Positions 20,581-62,200 of a DNA stretch of 64,000 nucleotides are shown piece after piece. The position numbers were made by a program, and so were the translations under genes. The notes under the pieces were generated by a model. It was given only the letters and a program-made list of their open reading frames with translations, searched no databases and was not told where the DNA came from. Each line of letters opens with the position of its first letter. The first letter of the stretch is position 1. The stretch lies in NCBI RefSeq assembly GCF_040807025.1, contig NC_090944.1:117630738-117694737 (forward strand). The letters are read 5' to 3'. This stretch comes from Struthio camelus. Lineage: Eukaryota; Chordata; Aves; Struthioniformes; Struthionidae.

Positions 20581-23579
20581 GGTGATAAGACCTGCTACTG
20601 TAGATGATGTTGAGGTGACCTCAAGTTCACGTTTGTTTAAAGTAAACTTAAACAGCAAAACTACAGGCATCAAAAACCCACACTTAGGCGATTTTCTAAC
20701 CTTTTCTAACATTTTGGAAACACTGTACAAGCATCTCAAAAAGTCAGAAGAGCACTGAAGCTAAAAGAGGAGACTGATTGTATAGGTACATTCAAAAGCA
20801 CAGTTGCTAACGTTAATAATTACTTACTGCTCATGGAAGGGAGCAAAGTGCTCTGGAGTAATGTAAAATAGCCAAGGTCCATGCCCAAAGCATATTCAAT
20901 CTCTCTTGGACAGATAACAATAGGTACAGAGGAAATTTTGAAAACACTATCTGTGGCAAAAAGCAACTCTTAAAACAATTGAAAGTAAGAGAGCAAATAT
21001 GTGTCATAACACATGGGAAAACAGATATTATTTTAATTATGTGAAACAAGTTAGCAGGAAGGAAGATTGAATGTAGTTCATTCCATAATAACACAAAAAA
21101 CCCAGCAACATCCCAGCAACTCTGTGTGCCGTTATGGATGATACCATTTGCATGACAGAGGTAAGATCTGCTCACCAGATTCCTTGGTTTCCTACAATTT
21201 GCTGCTAAGTATATTACTCCTGCATGCATTCCATCTGGAACGTGAGCACTTTTGAGAGAGACAGTAGAAAATCTAGCAGATTAGAGGGAAAGCTTGGGGT
21301 TATCCTCGGCTCAGCTTCTGATTCTTCATATGAATCTGTTTCTGCTTTCTAAAATTAGGTTAAAACTTACTTCTAATAAATGTTTATTAAATAAACTTTC
21401 AAAAACCTCAGAAGGCAATACAGAAATACTATCTTACACTCTTAACGACTGAGCCTGGATGTTTTAGCCACCTTTCTTGGATATTCTTAAAGGAAACAAA
21501 TCTCCTTTCTTTCTGTAGTGAACATGCCTGAAATCTACGTACAAAGCTTAACGTTAGTAAATCTGTTGTGTGGCACATTTTCCAGTGAGTTCGACACCTT
21601 TTTGGTTATTTAGGTAAGTGTATGTGCTAGTTGCCCGTAAGTACCTCATCTCTGTCAATTTGTCGATCTCTAATTGATTAGTTTGTTCCTAAGTTCATGA
21701 CACATTCTTTCTGATGAGGAAAATGTCTAACGTATGCTTCCACAATCCATCGAAGAATATATTGCTTGCTTTAGACAAACAAATTTGACTCTTAGAACTC
21801 TGTACAGCTTACAAGGATTGCAGAGCAACTGCCCCCCAAATTTAAATTTGCCTACTATTTTCAAAAAACATCTCGTCCCCCACGGACCATCCATCCTTTC
21901 CCCCAGCCTTAGTAACCATACTGTTCAATATAATGGTCTCAGCTTGACGAGTCCACCTACTTTTCAAATAAATGAGTTCTCCAATTCTTGTTATACATTG
22001 TAAGCTTGAGGTCTATTTAAAAATTACAGAATGGCTGCCACCATTAATTTATCAAAATAGGTATGAAGTACCTGCTGATGTTGACATTGTACTGTCTTTT
22101 CTGAAAACACATTCATTTTCAGGTCTATAATTTCATGTGACGAAAGGAGAAAATGAACATCATGTACAGCAAGCCTTTAAACGCAAGTGCTAAAATATAT
22201 CTTCTTCCTCTGCATTATTCAATGCCCAAGAGACTACAGCTCCCTATTTATTTACAATAACCTTTATCTCACATCTTCTAAAAAATGAAATTTTCAATTT
22301 GCATATTGCTTAGCTTAAGGAAATAAGAGTATTTATCCACTATCAGTTGTCTAGCATTTAGAGTTTTCAAATTAATTTAGTGCACTGTTTTATTTAAAAA
22401 GATACCATTTAAAATAAAACAATGCCATTCCACTAGGAACATAAAAGTTGTCTCCTTTTATAAGCAATTGACAAAAGGCAAAATTATTTCTATTTTGCAG
22501 ACAGCTTTAATAGGAAGAACTGCCTTTCTCTCCACCTTTACCTGGGTCCAGCAGGTCCTTGTGGGAAGGACACCACAGTCCTTACCACCACAGTCCAGAA
22601 CTTCAGGTCCTTAAGACTAGTATGTTCACTGTTTTTTAAAAAATCAAATGCCTAATTCTCTTGCAAATAGCATTCCCACTGGTAAACTGCCTACAGTTCA
22701 GTCCAATCCAGACACTGTTACTTAACGCTAAACAGCGCTCTCTTAAAGTCATTTCACTGAGCACTACGTAATTTAAAAAAGACGGTTGTGGATTACTGAG
22801 AAAGATCTCAGCTTTTGCAATAGCTAACTCACCTCCTTCAGTCTTTTTCCTTGTTCTCAGCAGTATCATCTTACACTTTTCATGTAATTGAGCAATAAAC
22901 TGGTTTATTTAAAGGGACGCTGCCAAAATTAGCCTGCATGTAAGTTTTTTATTTATGCGAACAATACGCAGCTTAAAAAAGATCCTTCTTACTAAAATAT
23001 TTTTAATTTTAACCTATGCTATAAAAAAATCTCTTCACTCCACAGGAATAGTCCCACATTTATGAGTCGACGATAGTCACTGTGAAGAGATGACAGGGGA
23101 GAAAACGCTTTAAGTTCACCTTTGCAATCGATTAAATAATCAAAAATCAACTTTCAGCTCCTCACCTCCCAAAACACCTTTTGAAAAAGCAACAATCTCC
23201 TTCCTCAGAATAATTATTCTGCTGTCAGGTAATAAACCATTACCTTTGCTGTTGTTCTTCTCCAGGCAGGCTCTTTATATTAACACTCCCGTATCTATGT
23301 CTAACGACACATATAATTAGCTACGTGCGCGATCCTTTAAAACCCTGAGTGAAAACACTCCGAATCGCACCTTCAGGCTGCAGGTACTACTTTTACAAAG
23401 GCAGAAACGCACCCAGCTCCTTCCTGCTCCGGCCAGCCGCCGGGGAGGCCGAAACGCCCCCATCCCGCCCCGCTCCCCTGCCCTGCCCTGCGCGCCGCCC
23501 GCTGCCGCGCCGCTCACACAGCGCCGGCCGCCAACGAGCGCCGCGCCGGCGCAACGGCCGCGCTCCCCCGCGCGCCGCC

Positions 23580-23593
23580 GGGGGGGGGGGGGG
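23580..23593. repeat. poly-G run (14)
   Basis: Fourteen consecutive G in the shared CpG island, prone to slippage and sequencing error. Confidence 0.9.
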
Positions 23594-23716
23594 CGGCAGA
23601 GGGAGCAGAACGTGCCGCTCCCCGCGTCGGCCGGACCCCGCCCCCTCCCCCGCCTGCCGCAGGGCTCGCCCTGGCGTACCGGGCCGGAAGCGCGCGCCGC
23701 CTGCCCTTCCGCTCAC

Positions 23717-23820
23717 CCTCCGCGGAGCGAGAAAAACGCGTTGTGACCTAGCGCGTCCCTTGCCGCGGCCCGTCGCCGCCTCGGCGCTTTCCGTAGCGAG
23801 GGCGGAAGTGTTTCCTCAGC
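23717..23820 (-). other. BPNT1: candidate untranslated first exon of BPNT1
   Basis: On the minus strand a strong donor, GAGG followed by GTGAGC, lies at 23716. The first BPNT1 coding exon has an acceptor eight bases before its ATG and so needs an upstream exon. The right edge is arbitrary because the transcription start is not visible. Another GTGAGC-type donor at about 23515 is an alternative. Confidence 0.4.
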
Positions 23821-23844
23821 CCGCGTCTCCGGGAGACGGCGAGG

Positions 23845-53995
<30,151 letters not shown>

Positions 53996-54056
53996 AAATT
54001 ATGTCTATGCTCAAGCTGGTCAAATGTAATGTAGATAACTCCATTGAAATAAGAAT

Positions 54057-54215
54057 ATTAAAATGTGTAAGAGTGGTGGTTAACCAAAAGGTCTGTATAT
54101 TGAAGACTGCAGAACCAGCTGTTTAATACACAGTCTGAGCAGAATTATATTGTGAATGGGGGGGAGCCTTCTGTATTATATGAAATTGTGTATATCACTT
54201 TTAAGCTTAATTAAA
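54057..54215 (+). terminator. IARS2: IARS2 polyadenylation signals
   Basis: Two ATTAAA hexamers follow the stop codon, at 54057-54062 and 54210-54215. The second would give a 3' UTR of about 240 bases and end roughly 200 bases before the RAB3GAP2 3' end. Confidence 0.5.
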
Positions 54216-54449
54216 AGGCTGTTCAAAATAACAGATTTACTTGTTTTAGTAACCTGTGTTCACATTAAACTTACTTTCATTTAAGTGAAATTCTACAGCA
54301 GGACTGTTACATCGTGTACTGGCCTTAAGTAGTTTTGTATAGTCCCAAGGGATCAGTCCTCTATGCTGGAGTACTTGCTTCCCTTGTGGAAACAGTACAA
54401 AAGGGAAAAAAGAAGATCCCCTAAAAAGAAGATACAATCAAACCTCAAA

Positions 54450-54455
54450 TTTATT
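54450..54455 (-). terminator. RAB3GAP2: candidate RAB3GAP2 polyadenylation signal
   Basis: TTTATT on plus is AATAAA on minus. It lies about 1.77 kb downstream of the RAB3GAP2 stop codon. The position fits a convergent, tail-to-tail arrangement with IARS2. Confidence 0.55.
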
Positions 54456-56226
54456 TAATCAATTTACACAAATACACAGCAAGTAAGACACAAAATAGCA
54501 CTATATACAGAATATTACTTACAGTACATTACAGATTTGATTGGTGTAGAGTATGAGCTCTGACATGATTCTCAGTTACAGTAAAATCCTTTACACAGCT
54601 GTACCAGGATACAGGAATGTAATGCAACTAAAAGTAGTCTTTGTTCTCCTTAGTTTTCATGATTATTCAGTCTCTCGTTTCTGCAGAAGTCTGAAGTGCT
54701 GTCAGGCAAGGTGGTAAAGTCATTGTACAACTTAGCTTTTTCCATTTTTTTTCCCCCCCATAAATGAAGTTAACAGCTGTAGAACTATAGAATTATCAAA
54801 AGTGTAGATCGGGATGGCCAGTTATTCTTACTAGAATTCTTACTGTTCTTTACTGTAACAACTAACTGATTTCATACCACTGAAGGAAGTCAAACATTTA
54901 GCACCATAACTTTTCAAAGAACCTTAGTGAGCTACATTAAAGTGCAGCACTTACTTACTTAAGAATGGGGACATTGAACAGGTGAAGGAGTTAGTTGTTT
55001 GTGTAGAACAAGCTACCTAGAGAATGGTTTTTTTAGGAGGGGTGTAACCCTTGGATGACAGCAGCACATACTTCAGAAAGGTAAGACCAAATTCTGTGTT
55101 AACAAGGCAGACTTCTATGAAAGTTTCTTGCATATAATGCAAGAAGAGCGCAAGGTACAGGATTGAGCTAGTAACTTAACTGACTTCAGGACAAAAACAG
55201 TTTACACCAATATTATCCTTCCATCCTGGCTTTTCCCAGGAAACATTCCTTTAGGTAGAAAGTAAACAGTACTAACTGATGAAGGATAATTGTCTGTTTA
55301 ATATACTACTCCAATAGTGAAGATACTATGTAATTCCCTGTAGGTACTGTAAATAAACTTTTTTTTTAAGGCTAAGGTATTCAGTAAAGTCAGGCCAACT
55401 ATTTAAGCAGCTTTTGACTACAAGTGAACATGAGAAGAGATTTATAGCATACTACATCTTCTACAGTTTTAAGATGCGGGGGGGAGACAACTGTACAGTT
55501 AGTTAGATACTTCTTGACCCACTGAGACTCAGAAGAGCTTAATACTTAAGGACAGGATATAAGTCCAGTTTTAGCTGAGGCCCAATACCCATGGAAACAG
55601 TGCTCGGAGATCTAGACTAAAAGAGGAATCCATATTTGTGCCTAGAAGACTGAGAGGTTCTCCCCTTGCATAAGGCCCCCAGCACATTCTGTCCTATGTC
55701 TAGTGCTGTCATCGTTCTCATGTATAATGCAGTTAAAAGGCGTGAGCCCAACACCAGTTCTAGCTCTGAAAAAGTGGTATTGGCTTTACAAGATGATAAC
55801 TTCAGAGATTGAAGTTTCTCAGGTGTAATTTTACAGCTTGCTTTGAAAAACTAATCATACATGGAACACTGAAACTACAGCAGTTACCACTAGTATGAAA
55901 TACAGAATTTCACAAGATGTAATTTTGTAAATAGACTAAAACTGCTGTCAAATCTATCCAATTTAGACTACTGCAAGAAGCGCCCAAGTAAGTGAGAAAT
56001 AAATAACAAAGCATTTCAGATACTGACAAATGTACTAGAAACTAACTATCTTTGTACTAGTGCAGAATTTAAAATAAATTCCAATTTAAAATTGTCTTCT
56101 GAAATTCTGGGGTGGGGAGGGTTGTTCTTTTGGTTGTTTTACAAAAGCCACATTAAAGTTTCCTTCTATAAAGTTCAGCCTTACTGGGTAAAGTCATGCA
56201 TTATACCACTGTATCGAAGACCTGTT
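54456..56226 (-). other. RAB3GAP2: RAB3GAP2 3' UTR
   Basis: About 1.8 kb between the stop codon at 56227 and the candidate AATAAA at 54455-54450. No open frame longer than 60 residues lies here. It is inferred as 3' UTR from position only. Confidence 0.6.
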
Positions 56227-59200
56227 TCAACAAGAACATAATGATGAGATTGCTTCTACAGCCTCTATCAGATTCAAGGCAAGGCTATACTGCCCGTGAT
56301 TCTCTGGTAAGTGCTCTATTACTTTGTTAACAAGTTTAGCTGTTGTTGCAATTGGCACTTCTGGATTTTGAAGGTCCTGGGGGTCCTATAAAAGAATAAA
56401 CACAGCATTAGAGTCATTTTACAGATGATCTTCTGCAGATAGTTCCTGCTGAACTTGTGTGAACAAAGTTAGTGCTTGATCATTAAGCTGATGTTTTGAC
56501 CCAGAAATATAATTGTACTACTGATGTTTTTCCCCCAGACCCTTCTTAAATAGCTTCTCACACTGCTAAACAATATTCCCCTTCGAATTTATTTATGCAG
56601 TCAGTAAAACATCAAACCTGTAATTTGGATAAACATAAGGCATTGATTTCTGAGTACTGCCACTAGAAGAGATTGTCAATAGTCCGTTTAAAAAAAGAAC
56701 AAATCATCAACCACAACTTCAGAAAAAAGTATTTCACAAAGTCACAAGTGCAGTTCTACATCCAACATACTCAGCTCTCAAAAAAATCAATCTTCAAATT
56801 ACAGTATCATGCCATGTAAACCAGTAAGACCCATGGCATTTATGCAGTGGAGTTCCTCTCCTCTACTTCTCTCTCTAGACAATGAGTTTCACTGATCTCT
56901 TCAGGAAAGCCATTTTCCTAGGGTTTTTTTCCTCCTAGATTTAGTCAAGTTAAGGAGTCACTTAGGTACACCTTAGAAAGAAAACATTTGCTGCAAACAA
57001 TTGAAGAGTCTGGTAATAGATATTTGTACCTCTTGGTTTCTCGGTTTCTACACAAGCTATTTAACATCCTGATGACTTCCAAAGAGAAGGACGTTCCCAA
57101 AATAGAATTAAGTAAAATTAAGAAGTGTGAATTTGTTGTTCCCATTCTCAAAAAGTAACTGACAATCAGTGACCAAAGTCCCCCTAATTTTTAGTAAAAG
57201 TATTTTGGGTAAAGACAAGCAGATTTATTGAAAATTTACTTGAAGGCATGAGCTTTACAGTCTGAATCAGCAAAAACATACAGTGAAGCTGCACTATCCA
57301 CAAGACTTTATTTTGAAAGGTGAAAACTGATTCTTGTTTCAGCTGATGAACTGAAGCCTCTGTATATCAAGCTGTTTTCCTAAATCAGGCTTAACTTACC
57401 ATAGCTTTAAGCCAAGTACATAGTGTTGGAGGAAGTCTAGCAAGGAGTTCCATACCCTCCTTCGTCTGCATATGAAGTAAAGCAAAGGCCAGTCTCTGTC
57501 CAGTCAGTATAAGTAGTTGTGATGCAAGCACTTCTTTGTCAGTCACCTGAAGAAAGGCCTGAAAATAGAAAAATACAAGGCATCAGATACTATTTGAGCA
57601 TGACGTAACTCACTTATCTAGAAGCATCTTTTGACTCAGCTTTTCTTTCAACTTTCAGATACTAAAAGGACAAATGGTTTTGAAACCGTATCTTGGGTTA
57701 TCTGCTAGTGTGGTAAAGCATGTTAAAGTGAACGCTTTCTCCTAAATTTCAGTGTTTATGAGTATAAATCTGCAAAGACTTCAGTTTTGCTCTGTTCTGT
57801 TGGTAACAGCTCATACTAGGAATCTGCTAATTTGTTAACGTTATCCTCTCAATTAGCTGCATGTATAAGAATAGCTTATCAACTCCTGCTATACCTCCAC
57901 CATATTTCATATTATGTTCCAACTCAAAATGTTGTCAATTACAGAGATTACAAGCGTCTTCACTTGACAGCAAACTCCTGAGATATAAAATATAGTACCA
58001 TACAAACAGCTGTACTGATTCAGACCAGTCTGTCTGTCTCGCTATTGTTTCCATCAGTTGCTATACACAGACGCTTGTTGGGATGAGAGAAGAAGTGAGC
58101 AAGAATACTGTTTTTTTGCAAATACTTTTGCAAAGCATCCAGCTTTTTCAGCTTGGGAATTTTTTGAGCCTGATAACTTGCCTAACCCTCCCAAGGTTTC
58201 CCTTACCAGTAAGTGAAAAAGTAATCTTAGCAGAGATTCTGACGTAATACTGTATTGATTTAAAATTATTAAAAGGTGTTGTTACCTCTTCACCAAGATG
58301 ATCCATGCCATAACTATAAAGTTCACAGACATAATGCCTTCTAACTGCATCTTCACAGATTTGAAGATGCTGAGCCAGATCCACAGCTAAAGTAGGCCAG
58401 TCCTTCTCCTTTTCAAAAGGAAACAATCCCTCTTCTGAGACTCCTTTGGCCTTTTGTGATGAACATAGGGTTTGAACCACTGCACTCACAACTTTCACCA
58501 AGAACTTGGAAGGAAAAATTGCAAGTTACTTCAGTTTTATTTGAAGTTTTAGAAGCTCTAGAACTTTCAGTAGAAAACTTGCACCTACCTGTTGTCGTAT
58601 GGATAACACATTTGGATCCATATCCCCACTGGGTAACAGCTGAATTGAAGTCAAGTCTTTGAAAAACGCATTTTTGCCCTAAAACAAAACCAAAGACAAT
58701 CCTCAGAGATTTGGGAGGGGGAAGGATCCACACTTTGATCCAAAACTGAAAAGTCGAAACATCCTTCCATTTCAATTGTATTGCATCTTCTCTTTATGCT
58801 GGGGATGAAAATGGATGTTGTAAATCAAAGCTATGGAACATAGGAACACATTTCAAGAATTTGCTTTCACGTAAAATCACCTGCCTACCAAATTAGGTAT
58901 CTGATATACTACCAGATGGTGCTTAAATTTGGATATATTTTCTGGTCTCTGGTTTATCATTCCAGACCAAAACGCCAGGCATGACATTTAGTAAGAAATA
59001 CAGACGAGCTGGTACAAAAATACATTTTAACTATTATCTACTGAAATGCAGTTGACACTGCTGGATTTTTAAGGTCTCTTGGGCTACACACTAATCAGAG
59101 TTCAGGTAAACCCTGAATGACAGTGACCACTGTTTTGCCAGCCATCACACTTGCTGTATTCAGAAATAGGCAGCGTTGCCCATGGAGAAGAATGGCGCAT

Positions 59201-62200
59201 GCCGCCCTTGTTTCAGCCCACCATGCTGCAGCAGTGACACACTCGGTGCCAAGCATTTCTGGCAGTCCTGCTCTGTACTAAACCAGGAAATAGGAACTAC
59301 GACACACACAAAAAAGCTTATATGTTAGAGGACAAAAATCATCATAGTTTGGGGGTTCTCCTCCAGCTCGAGTGAGCAGCTACGAGAAATACCTAATGGG
59401 ATTGCACTTTAGTCATGGAATTACACAGAATTGTATTACAGATACCGGACTGGTGTAGGTGATGTGTAGGTCTAGGCTGTGACTTGCTTTGTCAGAAATA
59501 AGGTGATAAATGCCCTCTGAAACTTCTGCACAATTTTTTCAGTCAGTCATCAGCCAAGAGTCCCTAAAGATCCATTAGAAGTTCTCCCATGAAGCTCACA
59601 GAACAAATGGGAATCTTGAGTGACTGAAGGTAAAAAACAGAAAGCTGAGAATAACAGTTCTATGTAAAAGGCAGGCATAGGAATAGGCTTTAATTGTACT
59701 CTGGAGAAGTACTATGCAGTCTTAAATGACACAAGATAATATAATGCTTTTTGCTAATGGATGAGCAGAAAAAGAGGCATACAAATTAATCTATGATAAA
59801 ATGCTAAAACCAGAATCCAGCTGCTGCATCAGGGCCAGCACACAGACAAGAACCTATAATAGCAAAAGCAAGGTAATATTCTGCATTTAGAAAGTTGCAA
59901 TAAATCATTAAGAAAAAAATCTTCAGTGCAGTATTACACAGTTAAATCATTTTCTCTTCAGTAGAAATTAGATGTTCATCTACATCAGTTCTTTGTTCCT
60001 ATATTTATTATATCCATTGTAGCGTGATAGAGTAAGGAGGAAGAAAACTCAGTGTGTGGTCCCTCTTTATACCAGCGTCAGACTCTGATGGGAAATACAC
60101 CCTCACTACAGTGAGGGTGTGGTGGTGTTTTTTTTTTTTTGGTAGAGTGGTTTATTATTTGCATTTAAATGACAAGCTGTTTGTTCTCTTTGAGAAGCTC
60201 AGACTTCTAGAATAAGCATCAGCAATAACGGATACAACAGCAGCAGTCTTAACACAACATTTCAGTATTCAAATATTTATGTTTTCTCTGATCTGGCACC
60301 TCTCAAAACAACCAAAGAAACCTGTCATACAGGCTGCATCCTGTGTTCTCATCGTGCAGTATTTTGAGGCCAGCTAATCATTAAGGAGCTAACTTTTACG
60401 CATCTGAGGCCACTGCAATTCTTTTATTTGTAAGACAAAAGGACCGCAGTTGGGTCTCAACCTGAATTCTAGTGACAACTCTATGAACACAGCAGTTCAA
60501 CACCACAGTGGGCTAAATTACTTTCATAGCACTATGCATGAAATGTCTAAACAGTGAAAGCTAGCATATTTTACAGATAACAAGAGAGTGATAATTAGAT
60601 GTATGCACATAAGTTTCAGAAGACATACCTTACTATCAAAAAGGGAGAGGGGCTTCACACTCTTCAGAGAAAACCTCATGATTACGTACAATACAGTACA
60701 TAATACAAACTGATGTTCCACAAGCGGGTAGTGAATGCGTTTCTGCTCAAGGGCTAGTTCTACTATCGATATTGGTCCTTCTACCGACAACCAAGCATCT
60801 TCAGTATCCAGGACAGGAGCCTGCATTTCATCACTGCTAACATCAGCCTACGAGAGCAACACAGAAAAGTAGTCACACATAAGATATCATCTATATTTGG
60901 GCCTTCTGTGCAGAAAATGTGACATTCCACAAGTTTTCTGCAATGAAATTGAAAACAGAATTTCATATTTTCTGAAAGAGTTTATTAATGTTTGTATGGA
61001 GTGAATAGTACAAAAATTAAAATTAAATTTCAGTAAGTTCCTTATTTTCTACTGGAAAAATATAAACCTTTACCTCTAGTAACGTTTGCAGAAGATCTGA
61101 ACAGCAGCCAAGAAAAGATGTCATTGCAGTGTCACCCATACCTACATCCTGTTAACAAACAATGTGATTTTAATGTTTGCAGTTGGAATTGAAAGGATCC
61201 TTTATCAGCTCTATATGTTTGAGAAGACAGTTATTGACACAGAATATATTATTATGCTCAGTTTATCTACCTATTATATTTAAAGCTAAATAAATGTTCA
61301 GTTAAGCATAAAGATTTAGAAATAATAAAAATAGAAAGTGTCTAATATCTTTGAAAGATTTTAATTAAAAATAGCGTGATTTACCCATTTACAATGCTGT
61401 ATTTCTAAACAAGACTGAATTCCCCAAGTAATCACATCTAGTAAACTTCATTTTCTGAACATAAGAATTCTTTTCAAAAAAATTTTAACTTATGAATTAT
61501 ACATGAAAAAGGATAGTAATTAGTCATGTTACAGTCTCAAATCTACCTTCTGTTAAAACTGTTATACCTGTCTAATTTATTTTGTCAGATAAAGATTAAT
61601 TTTTATTTTCTAAAAATTCATAACATTTTCTTAGGGTTTCATTTTGAATTTTTCTGAATTTTATAATGGACTGTCGCTTTCAAAAACAAATAATAAACTA
61701 GTACTGAAAATAAGTAGTTTTTATTATTTTTCCCCATTTAGACAAAAATGGTATTACTTGCCCTTCTGCATAATCTGTCCTTAGGAGCTTTTCCAACCTG
61801 TTTAAAAAAATTCAGCATAATTAAATAATTTTTATTGTAAAGTATGTATTGTCCTAAGATTTAAGCTAATACTTAGCATTTTCCTAACACAAGAAGAGGA
61901 AATAGTTCCTTACAACTACATAAGGGATTACATTGCAGAGCTTTCTTTTGAAAAAAAGATGATTTGATACAGATCATACAACACAGAAATGAATATCGCT
62001 GATGCCAGTACAGTTTCGTTCATCCTTCCTAATGTCGAGATTTAAAAATAAGGCCCCAAAGTCCTCATTCAAAGGCAAAAGGGAACTAAATAATTACCCG
62101 TGATGTCTATAATGCAAGACTAGAACTATAATAACAAGCATGAGATTAAAAAGAAACATTAGAGAACAAGAGGAAAGGAAAAATGAATGCCCTGGAATAA

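Larger units (their letters stand above)
19404..23716 (-). other. BPNT1: BPNT1 5' intron
   Basis: A region of about 4.3 kb between the first coding exon and the probable untranslated first exon near the CpG island. It contains an inverted repeat at 20513-20580 and a 14-bp palindrome AGAATAATTATTCT at 23207-23220. Additional untranslated exons could be hidden here. The 159-residue plus-strand frame at 20279-20758 resembles nothing I know. Confidence 0.55.

Noticed and set aside
20279-20758. 159-residue plus-strand open frame
   Set aside because: No family resemblance, no splice or conservation support, and it includes the inverted repeat; probably chance in AT-rich intron.
58456-58662. 68-residue plus-strand frame overlapping RAB3GAP2 exons
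   Set aside because: It is a shadow on the opposite strand of two real RAB3GAP2 exons.
61758-61797. 40-nt version of the RAB3GAP2 small exon ending at a canonical GT
   Set aside because: It would shift the frame relative to both phase-0 neighbours. The 36-nt form with a GC donor preserves the frame and a peptide that matches the family.
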